Source of the DNA: Epiperipatus broadwayi
Taxonomy: Eukaryota; Onychophora; Udeonychophora; Euonychophora; Peripatidae
Direction: 5' to 3'
Length of the DNA stretch: 64,000 nucleotides
Assembly (NCBI GenBank): GCA_028023455.1
Contig: JAQFVV010006221.1
Span: 9,157,011-9,221,010, forward strand
Below, piece after piece: positions 1 to 11,900 of the stretch (positions are counted from its first letter, which is position 1; every line of letters begins with the position of its first letter). The position numbers were made by a program, and so were the translations under genes. The notes under the pieces are model-generated. The model saw nothing but the letters and a program-made list of their open reading frames with translations. It did no database searches and was not told the origin of the DNA.

Positions 1-415
1 AAAGGAAGGTTTTTAATAAATGTGTTTTACCAGTTCTTACTTATGGATCTGAGACTTGGACACTTAATAGATGAGCAATACAGAGACTTCAGACCACTCA
101 AAGAAATATGGAGAAATGCATACTGGGAGTAATAAGAAGAGATCGAAAACACAATATATGGGTAAGAGAACAAACAGGTGTTAGTGATCTCATTGAAAAA
201 ATTAAAAGACTGAAGTGGAGTTGTATCTGAACATATTGCTAGAAGAAATGATAATAGATGGACAATTGAAATCTTGAACTGGATTCCAAGAGATTGTAAA
301 AGTGTGCAGGGGTGATGTGGAGAAGATAAGCTAAAGATCGGAGATGGATTGAACTTGGAGAGACCATCCTGCAGTGGATTGATAATGGTTGATGATGATG
401 ATATAATAATTTAGA
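1..415 (+). mobile_element. RTE-type LINE, 3' end of ORF2 (degenerate)
   Basis: Broken frames encode the end of a non-LTR reverse transcriptase ORF: CVLPVLTYGSETW-like, then RLQTTQR-like, LGV.RRD-like, IEKIKRLKWS-like and NRWTIEILNWIPRD-like blocks, ending near WIELGET.LQWIDNG. Stops and frameshifts interrupt it. A GATGAT-rich tail follows at about 390-402, as is usual for RTE-clade 3' ends. The element is cut by the window start. The same fragment recurs at about 10975-11605 (plus), 14868-15210 (minus) and 42112-42290 (minus). Confidence 0.75.
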
Positions 416-1261
416 CACCTATTTTTTTTATATTATGATTTTTGCATTACTTTATGATTTGTGATTGATATATGCATATAGACCTACACACACACACTAT
501 AGAAATACACTTTTTTATTTACAAAATCAAGAAATTTATTTGTTTTAAAATTAAAATTTATCAACTTGAATGACAGTGATTAGCTTTTATTGCATTTTAT
601 TATTATTTATTTTTAGAATGCAAAATGAATAAAATACTAAAATTTAAACTCACATAAACCAAAAATATATTTTTATCTTTCTAGTAGAAATATAATTTTT
701 AAAATATTATATTTCAAAGTTTAAATAAATAAAATATTTACGTGCTTAAAAAATAAAAATAAATCTAATTTTCCACTTTATTGTATTCATGTAGGCAGAT
801 TATGTAATTATACCCAAGCGATATCACACGATCATCATCATACCAGTCATCATTATAACCCAATATCATCAGTTTTAGCCACACTCTAACAATTCTATCA
901 TCTTAAATTTAGAATTATATTATAACTTTTAATAAACTTTATATCATTAAGATATATATAATTAAGATCATGAGTTTATTCCTAAAACAACATAATGATT
1001 ATTATAATGAAATTTTTTAAAAATGAATTCTTCATTGTCTATATTTTTGATTGGGATTAAAATCTCTATAAAAAAAGAGCTACTTTTTTTTTTCTTTCGT
1101 TCCACAAGCATAAAAGATTTCATCCAAGACTTAATTGCAGAAATCCAAAGCTTTTTTGTGTTTTTTTATGCAAAAGATGGCCATATATTCTAAAGATTAT
1201 TATAGTATCTATATGGTAACTCAGAAAGTTAATCAAACAAATAATAATAATAAAAATTAAC
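416..1261. other. AT-rich DNA, no feature recognised
   Basis: Only AT-rich simple sequence between the LINE 3' end and the foldback retroposon. No open frame or repeat I recognise. Confidence 0.6.
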
Positions 1262-1275
1262 ATCTTTTACTTTTT

Positions 1276-1641
1276 AAATATATTATTCTTATATCTTCTT
1301 TACTTTTTTTGCATTCCTTCATATATTCATATATATTACTTTTTAAAAATCTCCACATATACACTCTAATGCAAATTTTTTTAAATATAATTCCTTTAAT
1401 TTTCTAACAGTTTCAACTGAACTGCAGTCTTCATCAGAGCATTTGCATAACCTTCCTCTTTTTTTTTAAAAAAATTTTTTTTATGTTTATTTAGTTATAA
1501 ATTTTTTAAAAAAGAGAGAATGGTTATGCAAATACTCTGATGAAGACTGCAGGACAGTTGAAACTGTTAGAAAATTAAAGGAATTATATTAAAAAAATTG
1601 CATTAGAATGTATATGTGGAGATTTATAAAAAATAATATAA
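1276..1641. mobile_element. Foldback retroposon with hammerhead-like cores in both arms
   Basis: Inverted arms of about 120 nt (CTCCACATATACACTCTAAT...GCATTTGCATAACC and its complement) enclose a short AT-rich loop. A perfect 14-bp direct repeat, ATCTTTTACTTTTT, flanks the element at 1262-1275 and 1642-1655. Such a long TSD points to retroposition, not a cut-and-paste MITE. Each arm contains CTGATGA (1537-1543 plus; 1431-1437 minus) followed after about 16 nt by GAAAC. Confidence 0.72.
1535..1571 (+). ncRNA. Hammerhead-like core, foldback right arm
   Basis: CTGATGA (1537-1543), ACTG/CAGT as a possible stem II, then GAAA (1560-1563) and CTGTT. Stem I is only AG/CT, so activity is doubtful. 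The left arm carries the mirror copy at 1410-1440. Confidence 0.35.
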
Positions 1642-1655
1642 ATCTTTTACTTTTT

Positions 1656-4600
1656 GGAGACATATTTAAAATGTATCTGCTTTTTAATAATATCAGAAAA
1701 TAATTATTTTTACTTACACATTATTATTCTAATCAAGCAATAAACCAAAAAGAATCGTGCTTTGCAATCTCCAGAAAATGGTCTTTATGAAAAAAAACTT
1801 TGAATAAATTTTGCATAAATTATCACTAAATTTTGCTTAAAATCTCAATGTAAGTCGACACTCCCAAAATAGGTTATGAATATGGAGACTTAAGTTCTCT
1901 GAAAGTGCTCAGCCGTATAATTTTCTAATAATACTAAGCTTCACTTTTTTGTGTAAAGCGCAATTTAAAACTCTAACCAATAAATGAAATTTTATTTCAC
2001 ATTGAATGAATATATAACACTAATTTCACTAAGAAATTTTTATCTAAATGCATTTCATTGTGAATATAGCGGACATTCATGGAAACATTTGTAAAAGTTA
2101 TGTACTAAAACCAAACTTTTTAAAAAATTAATGTTTTGTTAATATATGTAACAATTTTTATACTTATATCCATAATAATAGTTCTGCAAATGAGAAGAGA
2201 AGATTAAATCTTATTAAAATAATAAAAAAAGCAGTGATTATAATATATAAAAAAGCCTAACTCAATAATTCTATGTTTGGGAAAAAATATTTTATTTTGA
2301 GAATAATAAAATAAAGTTTATACGGGTGTTAAAGTTTTTACTTTAAAAATGTGAGAAGTATAAATAATTTATAAATAGAGCAGTACATTGTCAAAAAAAA
2401 AAAAAATAGAAAACACTTTTTAGAAAAAAGATTAATTGTAGATTAGATAAAGATATTAAAAATGTTGGTAGATTACTTATAAAAATTTTCATGCTACAAA
2501 TAAGTGGATATTGGAAAATCCTGAAAACTATTTACAGTTATAATAGATAGATAAATAAGTAGGTAGGTAGATATATGAGTAGATAGATATATGGATGAAT
2601 AGTTAGATTGTTGAATTATAATGTTTCTATTGTTACTAGTGCAAACAGTAAATCTTCATAATTAATATATTAAAATACAAACTTTTGGAATCCATATAAA
2701 AAAAATGTTCTGGGTGTGTGAATGTCGTTCAATGACCGCATCCAAAAAGGGATTTGTTCCCCTATTTAAAAAGAAATACAATTTAACAAATCTCATCAAT
2801 TCATTGTATCATTCACCAAAAAAAAAAAAAAAAAATTACCAGTCCTTACCTCCATGGCTGAAGTGTATACCATGATTAAAACTGTCATAAACAGTAAATT
2901 ATATCTGAGCATGAGAACTGAAACATAGAAAATTAAAGTCTTTTGGGAAAAATAAACAGTAATTATAATGATGTTCTTTTGCACATCTCAGCGCAATGGT
3001 TAAGCAGAAGAAAAGTTCTGGGTGGATTTTTTGTTTAGATCAAGAAATTATTTCATTTTTACAACATAATAAAGTTTACAATGATCTTCAAAATGATGAA
3101 TGGTGGTGTTATTTAGTTTTTCTGAGCAACATCATAGAAAAACTTAATAGACTCGATCATGATTTTCAGGCTGAAAATTAAAAAAAATTTGCAGATGGCA
3201 AATGAAGTATTAATTTTAAAAAGAAACTAAGTATCTATTATAAGAAAATACAAAACCAAATATTATATAATTTTTCAAACTGTAATAAAAGCTAAACAAC
3301 GATACTGTCATTTTCAAAAAACTATACGATCAGTTCAAATTATTTAGCTGCCTTATATAAGGGATTTAAAAGCAGATTTCAGAATTTAAGAATTATTAAG
3401 AATTGTCTGTTGCTTGTAGAAAATTTCTGACACTTACAAACAGCAGTTACTACACAAATAGTTGCATAAAGTTATGATTATGCAAAGCAATTTGACAAAC
3501 TTATTGAACTTAAAAATGATATGAATCTGGAGGTTATTTTTAAAAATGAGACAGGGAAAGCAGTATACAAAATTTTGGAAATTAGCTAATGACAAATAGA
3601 AAATAGAATGAAAGTGTTTCCAACCACTATTCATTGTTCCCAACAACATATTTTGTGAATCATGCTATTCTACAATGAAATATGTGAAGAACATGTATAT
3701 GAAGGCCTATTAATTTTCACCTTTTATGAGTATACTAAAAATAGCATGTAGCAATTATAAACCCGATTGATCTAAAACAATCAAAAGTTATTTATCTCAA
3801 CATCAAAAATCAAACTAATTTTTAAATCAACACTTGGGAACATTTAAGTTTACTTTTTACAATATTATAGTACGAGATATAGCATATCATATTAGATCTG
3901 CATAACATAGTAAAAGTGTATGTGGCTTGGAAAAAAATGGTTGGAATAGGATACCTCCAAAGTGAAAGTATTATTTAACAATCAAGCCAATTTTTAAGTG
4001 GTAAGGATTTAAGGTCATATTCTTTAAAAATATTAGGCAATATTCAATCATAGCAAATGACTGCATTGTCATAATTAGAAAAATTGTGCCCAAATGCAAA
4101 AATTTATGAGATATAGTTAATAATTATTTTCATGTGAATATATTTTAATTGCCTTGCTATAGATTTTCAAGTTCAGTAATCCTTGGACTGTGTAAGCATG
4201 CAGGCATTGCCTTCCTTTGGGATTTGGTAGTTATGTGTCTGAGTGAATAAATAAAAAATTTGTATATTCTTAATATTTTCCCATTTTAATTCATTCTTTA
4301 ATTATAATTAACATTTGTAATTAAATTAATCTTTTTTTTTTCTCACATTTTCTCTCTATTTTTTTCTGTCTTCAATCACTCAGGATAATATAGGACCCAT
4401 TCAGGAATTCCCACTATTAATCATCTTTTTATATTTTGATAATGTGAATGTATGTAATTTTCACTCTAATTTTTTTTTCTTTGATTTTAACCTTTTATTA
4501 CTTCTCTAACACTATCAGTCAATCTCAAGTGACAACTGCGTTGTTCAGCTAAACACTCTGCTAAATGTTTCTTTTTTATTTCTGAACATGTAACTTAGTA

Positions 4601-6289
4601 ATGCATTCAACCCATATACAATTGCAGAAAATCTTAGCGCATGCCTGAAGAAGATGAAATGTCTTGATTTATTAAAAGAACCAGCTGAAATAAGATAAAA
4701 CTTCACAAATCTCAATTATTGTGCAGTTATTTACAAAGTTCAATAATACTTTAAAATATAAATAGTAATAATTTGAATCTTTAAAAGTTATATCAGAAAT
4801 CAATTATAATGATTGGATATCAATTATACTTGAAAAAGAGTAGGAACAGATTTTGTTATTAAGCCTTACCAGAAAAAAATGTTATAATTAAAAATACATG
4901 TGTGTAAAAATGTTAAATAAACATAAGTAATGTTTTTGTTTTGAAATCTCATTTCATTTCACATTTTCATATAAGAATTTATTTTATGTCAATTTTTCAT
5001 GAAGAATTTTTCTCATTATGGAATCACTCATCAAATATTTTTGAACTTCATTTTCAAGAGTTTAAAATCATATTAAATTACAGTTATTCTAGAATTACAT
5101 TAACATTTTACCATAATAGTACTTACTACTTCAGACTTCAAATAGCCCTTTTCTTTATCATGAAAGATATTTATCTCCCTAGCAGTGTTTTTCATAGCAA
5201 ACTATAATAATAGTTTTTCCTTAAATAATTTTCAGTGACATTTAGAAAATTTTTGTATAAAGATAAAAAGAAAAAAATAATAACCAAGATATAAAAACTA
5301 CACACTACAGAATTTTAACAAACATATAAAAAGCATATTACAGACTTTATGAACCACATAAAACATAAATTAGAAAGCATACTATAACTGCTTTTCATTT
5401 TTCACTTTTAAGTTGTTTTAAAACACAGTTTAGTGATTTTAATTACAGAAGTTCAAACATATAATTATTTACTTTTTAAAAAATACTTAATCAAATTCTT
5501 ATAATATTAATATGTTACAAATTTGGAATTTTGATAGGATTGTAAAATTAATAAGCATTTATTTATCATAAAATCATTTTCTCTAAGAAGTCAGCTGACA
5601 TTCAAGCACCAAAGTGAGGCTGATAACAACAGTTTCATTCAATTAAGTAAACGGACTTTTTAAAAAAAAAAAAAAAAATTACATAATTTATAAAACTATT
5701 TACTGAAAATATTTTTATTAACAATAAAAGACAGATTACCTTGCAATTCTATTTTTATACAAAATTATGTTAAATATATTTTAGCTGATGAAATACATGT
5801 TCCAAATTATTTTTGGTATATTTTATTTTACGATATATATATTTTTAAGTATATAACAAACAAAACATTAACTTATTTTTTGGAAATTGATTAAATTTTA
5901 TGACAGAAGACATTTAGTTTTGCAATCATATTACAAAAATATTAAACAAAAATTAAAAAAATAAAACACTCTTTACATAACGTATACATTTTTCATTTTA
6001 TTTTTGATACAGATTAAAGTTGTATTTGATCAGCGTTTTTTTTTACTATTCATTTCTTTTCTGTGTGTATAACAGAATGTTACCTATTATGATTAAAGAC
6101 ATATTCTTTTAAATGATTTTGCAATTATACTATATCTAAGATTTGCATTTTAGTTGATGTGGTATACATATATATTTTACAATTTATTTTTGATACTGCT
6201 TATTTACTATATGTGATCAAAATTTCTTTTTGATTACATAATAAATAAAACATTGTTAGTTTTTTTTTTTTTGAGAACATTACTCTTGC
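1656..6289. other. AT-rich DNA without recognised genes
   Basis: Frames of 60-90 codons here have lysine-, asparagine- and phenylalanine-rich translations without family resemblance. The block near 4614-4700 (CATGCCTGAAGAAGATGAAA) looks like old repeat DNA. Confidence 0.55.
2540..2605 (+). repeat. TAGA/TAGG-type microsatellite
   Basis: ATAGATAGATAAATAAGTAG then GTAGGTAGATATATGAG and AGATAGATATATGGATG, an imperfect tetranucleotide repeat. Confidence 0.8.
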
Positions 6290-7095
6290 CACTTTATCAT
6301 AATGGATTGGTGCAGTTGATAGAATGTCCAACTTGGGACCAAAAGGTCCCAGGACAGATTCGGATGCTCACAGATCTTTTGCTCAAACTTCTTATGGATT
6401 CCTGAGCAATAAAGCCATATGCCTCTTTTTACCCTGTCTGATTTGAAATTGTTGGTAGAGCATTCAATTTGAGATCAGGAGGTCCCAGAACCAATTCTGG
6501 TGCTCACACATCTGGTGCTAGAGCTTCTTTTGAACTCCTGAGCAATAAAGCCATATGCCTTTTTTACCCCATGCAGTTTGGCATCATTGATAACTTGGGA
6601 TCGGAAGGTTCCAGGATCAATTCAGGTGCTCACAGATCTGGTTCTCAAACTTCTTATCAACTCCTGAGCAATAAGCCATATGCCTTTTTTTACCCTGTGT
6701 GTTTTGGCATCATTGGTAGTGCATATGACTTGGGATCATGATGTCCCAGAATCAATTCTGGTGCTCACAGATCTGGTTCTCAAACTTCTTATGACCTCCT
6801 GAGCAATAAAACCATACACCTTTTTTTACCCTGTGCAGTTTGGCATCATTGGTAAAGCATCTGACTTGGGATTGGGAGGTTCCAGAATCAATTCTGGTGC
6901 TTAAACTTTTTATGAACTCTTGAGCAATAAATAAAGCCATATACCTTTTTTTATCTTGTGCAGTTTGACATCATTGGTAGAGCATCCAACCTGGAATTGA
7001 AAGGTTCTAGAGTCAGTTCTGGTGCTCACAGATCTGGTACTCAAACTTCTTATAAACTCCTGAGGAATAAAACATATGCCTTTTTTTTATCGTAT
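6290..7095 (+). repeat. Tandem array of six about 131-bp tRNA-like monomers
   Basis: Six head-to-tail units share GGCATCATTGGTAGAGCATC, CTTGGGATC, AGGTCCCAG.ATCAATTCTGG, GCTCACAGATCTGG, CAAACTTCTTATGA, TCCTGAGCAATAAAGCCATA and a T-run followed by ACCCTG. The first half resembles a tRNA: D-arm GGTAGAGC (box A); CTGA-CTTGGGA-TCAG as an anticodon arm whose loop would place UGG; and CCAGAATCAATTCTGG as the T-arm, overlapping a near box B. The rest is a SINE-like body ending in a T-run. Units differ at many sites, so the array is old. Two open frames of 86-90 codons inside it are products of the repeat and are not genes. Confidence 0.75.
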
Positions 7096-7515
7096 GATAT
7101 AGACATGTTGCTTTTAATGATATTAGCATCCCTATTGCATCATTTTTACAAAATAGCTACCATTTTCAGTGATCATTATACCAGAGAGTTGTTTATCAAA
7201 GAAGTGGTTACAAATTGATGATAAACATATACCAAATCACCATACAACAATTCTTCATTAAAGGTGATAGAGTTTATATTAAAATTATGTTTTTTATGTA
7301 GAATAGTACTATTTTTTTTAAATATTAAAAACTACAACTTTACCAATTTTCTACTTAAAAATTCTAATGATACGTTTTGGCTGCTTATTATGTATTTCAC
7401 ATAAGCATAAATATAATAATGTAATATAATGAGCATGCTAATAGCTCTAAACACGCTTTTTCAATAAATGCCACAAGAGAAAGCATTTAAAATGTCTATC
7501 TAGAATTATCCCTAT

Positions 7516-7555
7516 CCCCAAACCAGTTTCGAGCTAACGGCTCTTGTCAGTGAGG
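7516..7555 (-). ncRNA. Hammerhead ribozyme motif, family R1, copy 1 (mutated core)
   Basis: Minus strand: stem I strand CCTCA, core CTGACAA, stem II GAGC/GCTC, GAAAC-TG-GTT, then TGGGG. The conserved G8 of CTGANGA is A, so this copy should be inactive. It lies in a repeat unit of about 200 bp (7440-7640) repeated at 7840-8020. Confidence 0.55.
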
Positions 7556-7921
7556 TGCTAGGACATTCAGAAACTAGATCCAAATATCATGCCCAGCATT
7601 TATCAAATACTTAACCAACTATTAAGTAGAAAATCTGAAATTTTCAGACATCTATATGTCTTCAAATCCAGCTATCTAACTTAAATAGCCATATAAGACT
7701 GAACTAAATTCAGATACAACATATATTTAGCAATATAACATTGCCAAAGTCTTAAAAACCAAACTATATTAGTAAGGAAAACCAAGTTATAAATCATGTG
7801 ACTTAATTAGCTTGTATTTACAAATGGTGACATAATGGTTGTGCTAATAGCTTTAAACAAGCTTTTTCAATAAATGCCACAAGAGAAAGCATTTAAAATC
7901 TCGATCTAAAATTATCCCTAT

Positions 7922-7961
7922 CCCCAAACCGGTTTCGAGCTAATGGCTCTCATCAGTGAGA
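7922..7961 (-). ncRNA. Hammerhead ribozyme motif, family R1, copy 2 (canonical core)
   Basis: Minus strand: TCTCA | CTGATGA | GAGC-CATTA-GCTC | GAA | A-C-CG-G-T | T (cleavage) | TGGGG. Stem I (TGGGG with TCTCA) has five pairs including two G-T; stem II four pairs; stem III only A-U plus C-G with a 2-nt loop; site GUU. All invariant core bases are present. This is the type I topology known from animal repeats. Spacing to copy 1 is 406 nt in the same orientation. Confidence 0.65.
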
Positions 7962-8029
7962 TGTTATCACATTCAGACACTAGATCCAAAATACAAACAC
8001 AAGCTCAGCATTTATTGAAGCATAAATAT

Positions 8030-9106
8030 CTCTGTATAAACAATGCTATTACACAAGCAAATTTTTAACTATTCTGCTATCAAACATATTATGCTAAAAT
8101 AAATGACATAGACACAAATAAATTTCACTAACAAATAGAGAAAAATTTAGAATGAAAATTTAATAAATCACCCTTTTGGTTTCTATCTTTGAATAGATCC
8201 TGAATTTCTGATACCTGTTTTTTTTTTTTAAGTTTGAATTACATTTAGGTGGTATGTATTTATATTTAAAGATATTCATTTAGAAAATATCAACATCTGA
8301 ATGATAACAAATACTTTTTTTTAAATAAAAGTTAAAATGACACTAAAAATCAAACTTCCATTTTGAAACTATTTAAAAATAAAATAAATTTTTAAATAAC
8401 AAATTTTTCCATTAGTTCTCTTAAAAATATATTGTTTACAAAAGTTTCAATAGAAATAAATTATTATTTAATACTTTATAATAATAAAAAGGAGAGGGGG
8501 AAGGCAAAATTGCTGCAAAAATCACTTAAAATTAATATTAAATCACCTTTGTCACCAACACCACCTTAAAAGGCTATAAATTAACCCCTAATTCCAAAAA
8601 TCATTACCGAGTTCTATCAATGAATTCAAACTCTAGTATTATTGGTAAGCTGGTTAAAAGAAAATAAATAAAATTGAAGAACATGAAGATGATAAAACTT
8701 ACTGGAGACAGACTGTGCTTTGTCCTTGAATCCAAATATCTTAATATGATCATACTTGTTACATAGTAACTAAGATTATTCACATCAAATAAGATGAACA
8801 GAAAATTATTTCAATGACTGTTAGAATCATATTACCACAAAAGTAGTTTCTAGGCCTGAATTCCTTATAGGAAGTAGGTTACTACTTTTAATCCTTCTAT
8901 GAATGTCCGAATGTAGTTATATCTACCAGATAGTAATTAAATTCTTCTATCAACAATTTTGGATGATCCTACACATTGATGTTAATTAGGTGACGATAAA
9001 TGCTATTTGTGTGAACAGTGAGCTCACATCGACAAAGATACATCTAAGCCTGGGTTTAAATGTGGCAACATCTCTATTTTAGCAGAAATTCATATATTAT
9101 TACTTC
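8030..9106. other. AT-rich DNA, no feature recognised
   Basis: Between the R1 repeats and the first tRNA-Gly-like SINE. Nothing coding or repeated was recognised. Confidence 0.5.
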
Positions 9107-9119
9107 AAAAGTAATTTAA

Positions 9120-9226
9120 GAAAATAGTCTTGCATTGGTGGTCGAGAGGTCAGCGCGACTGCTTTGCACTTGCAGGCAGTTGCCCGGGTTCGCGTCCCGG
9201 CCGATGCTATGACATCTTAAAAAAAA
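9120..9226 (+). mobile_element. tRNA-Gly-like SINE, GCATTGG subfamily
   Basis: A whole element of about 107 bp that is little more than a tRNA-like sequence plus an A-tail. Acceptor GCATTGG pairs with CCGATGC (one G-T). Box A lies in GTCGAGAGGTCAGCGC and box B is GGTTCGCGTCC. The end is TATGACATCTT plus poly-A. A perfect 13-bp TSD (AAAAGTAATTTAA) flanks it at 9107-9119 and 9227-9239. Confidence 0.85.
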
Positions 9227-9239
9227 AAAAGTAATTTAA

Positions 9240-10140
9240 ATTCTTTTTTTTTTTTCATAAAATATTTTTTTTAAAAAGAAAGGTTATTTGTATGCATATG
9301 TGTTTGTTCTTTCTAATAGTTATTTTATTTTGCACAATTTATTTTCAGTATTGGCAATTTTATATATTTATTAATAAGTTATTTTCTAATGTCAATTTAT
9401 ATTGTATTACATTTTAATGTAATTATCTATAAATTATTTATTGTATATATTAAACTTGTTTTTTGTAAAAAAAAAATAAAATGCAAAAGATGCATAAATA
9501 ACTTTAAAAAAAAAAAAAAGAGCAACGAATCGGGAATAAAAATAATATATGATAAAATAAAAAATATTTTATTCTCACTATTTTTATGTATTATGTTAAT
9601 TTTTTACGATTATAATTTAAATTAAATAAAAAATGAAAATATTCACTATTCATTCATGAAGATTGATGACGTTTGATTTAAGATTTATAAACTTCCTGTT
9701 TAACTTTTCCCCTTTTCCCTCCAACATTTGCTTAATACGTTAACTAATAAATAAAAAATGACTTTTATAAGATAGTGAGAGTTATGTGAACATGAAGATA
9801 TTGCTTTCACAAAAGAAATTGGGTCATCTACATTAACAGCAAATCAAAGTATTAAATTATACATTGATATGGCTGAACCAAGAATCCATTGAGAATTATA
9901 TTTTTAAAAAATATAGTTTTTACCAAAACAAATTCAACATTGGATTTTTTCTTTTTCCAAACAATTAATGATTAGTAAATTTTCAGACTTAAAAACAATT
10001 TTATTCAAGTAAAAATGAAATATTACTGTGTAAGACTGGAGATGTTTATAATAAAAAAGATTGGTTTTAATCTAAAATTTGTAAATTATAGATTTTAAGT
10101 ATCAAAATTTCATTTAAAAAAATTGTTGAACTTCTTAATG
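9240..10140. other. AT-rich DNA, no feature recognised
   Basis: A 78-codon lysine/isoleucine-rich frame (9389-9625) is compositional. No repeat recognised. Confidence 0.5.
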
Positions 10141-10519
10141 TTTATAAACAGCAAAACTCTCCATACAGTATTGCCACCTGTGCTAAACAGCTAGTATAGG
10201 AAATGTGATCATGTGATTCTTAATGTATAGTTTTCCAAATCAATAGTGAATTATTAGAGCTAGATATAGCAATCTATCTTTTCATTTCTCATGCAGCTTT
10301 AACTATAAATAAATGACTACAGTTTGTAATAAGGAGTAATATATTACTGGCACGATGTGCAGAAATGTCTATATTAGGCTTGTTGAAGTTTTAATAAAAT
10401 TACTCCTTCAAAAAGTATTGTTTTTGCCTAGTTAAATCTGCAAAATAGCTAGTCTATAATAAATGTTGAAGCTGTAAGAACATTTTAAATGCAGATATTT
10501 ACAAATTTTTCAATATACA

Positions 10520-10670
10520 GCACAAACCTTCCCGCATCCATTGATTTCTCTGGTTTGCACTGAGTGGCGCTGCTGTATGGAGAGTTTTGCTTCTGTGAAA
10601 AACAGATTGTGTAACTTACAGAATGGTGATCATGTGATGTTTGATGGTTTAATGCAAAACAAATAAAACA
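10520..10670 (+). repeat. Family R3 outer arm only
   Basis: ACAAACCTTCCCGCATCCAT, GGTTTGCACTGAGTGGCGCT, GTATGGAGAGTTTTGC and TGGTGATCATGTGATGTTTG match the distal arm of R3 elements. A complementary piece (AGCAAAACTCTCCATACAGT) lies at 10151-10170, so this may be an element emptied of its centre. Confidence 0.5.
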
Positions 10671-10974
10671 TTTTATCTTTCACTTTTTATTTATGGAATA
10701 GAATTAAGCAAATACTACATTATATTTATAAAGCATTTTGTTAATACTTTTTCAACTGCTTGCTAAAATAAGTTGCTAAAATTGAAATATAGTATTAACT
10801 ATTTAGCATAAATGTAAATTACAACAATTAAAATAGTAAACAATATTTTATTATTATTTCTATTCAAGTCATATGATTATACATAGAGTAAAACATTCTT
10901 TAGGTAGCACATTCAGAGCAAAAACCCTCTTCAAAAGTCCTCACCAAAAAACAATGGTCAATGATTTTCTCAAA

Positions 10975-11605
10975 AGATGAAAATAAAGATTGATTATGAT
11001 GAGGTAAAAATTAACAATTACAAATACCTTAATCAGATTATTACTACTGATGGAAACATACTGGATGAAATTAATCAAAGAATTAAACTTGGTTGAGGTG
11101 CTTTTGGTAGAAATAACTTAATATTCAAAGGAAATGTGTCGATGTATTTAAAAGAGAAGGCTTTTAATAAATGTGTTTTACCAATTCTTACTTATCGATC
11201 TGACACTTGGTCACTTAATAGAAGAGCAATACAAAGACTTCAGACCACTCAAAGAAGTATGGAAAAATGCATGTTAGGAGTAACAAGAAGGGATCAAAAA
11301 TGCAGTATATATATGTAAGAGAAACAAAAAAGTGTTACTGACATCATTAAAATAATTAAAAAACTGAAATAAAGTTGTCTGGACATATTTCTAAAAGAGA
11401 TGATAATAGATGGACAATTAAAAACTTAAACTGGATTCCAAGAGATTGTAAAAGACCCTAAAAAGACCACATGTGAGATGGATGGATGAAATAAGAAAGT
11501 GTACAAGAGTGATGTGAAGAAGAGAGACAAGAAATCAGAGAAGATGAATTGAACTTGCAGAGACCTTCATCCTGCAGTGGATTGATAATGGTTCATGGTA
11601 AGAAT
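10975..11605 (+). mobile_element. RTE-type LINE, 3' fragment of ORF2
   Basis: The most extended copy of this LINE in the window. It starts with a block readable as YDEVKINNYKYLNQIITTDG (the reverse-transcriptase thumb region of endonuclease-RT LINEs). It continues through a clean 60-codon stretch at 11136-11318 (VLPILTYRSDTWSLNRRAIQ, then LQTTQRSMEKCMLGVTRRD) and ends near ELAETFILQWIDNG-like sequence. Several frameshifts and stops show it is dead. The 5' part (endonuclease and RT palm) is absent, as in 5'-truncated insertions. Confidence 0.75.
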
Positions 11606-11789
11606 ATAAATACACAAAGAATTACATTTTTTAAACAAATGCTCTTATAAATTACATCTGAAAAAATAACAATATTTTAAAAACTACATACAGAAAGTAT
11701 AACTTTGGTTATGTCACCAGAAGGGCTTATGAAAATAAAATGTTATATAAATAACTCACAAATAAGCTCTTAACAAGCTTTGCAGAATA

Positions 11790-11900
11790 TCCCCAACCCC
11801 AGATCAGTTTCTGCTACTGGCTTCCTCAGTGAGGTGCTAGGATATTCAAGCATTAGATTAAAAATACCAGGACAAGCCCTGTACTTTATCTAATGGACAA
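11790..11900 (-). repeat. Family R1 repeat, decayed hammerhead
   Basis: Minus strand TCACTGAGGAAGCCAGTAGC then AGAAACTGATCTGGGG follows the R1/R3 layout, and the flanks (CATCCATATATCTTCCAATC at 11929-11948) match those near 7.65 kb. Core spacing is altered, so it is not counted as a ribozyme. Confidence 0.45.

Noticed and set aside
4614-4700. CTGAAGAAGATGAAATGTCTTGA as a hammerhead
   Set aside because: GAAA does not follow the AGA/TCT stem in the right place (TTGATT follows) and no stem I is seen.
6469-7218. Two 86-90 codon frames with repeated SGAHRSG and SYQLLSNK motifs
   Set aside because: The protein repeat only mirrors the tandem tRNA-like DNA units; frames break between units.
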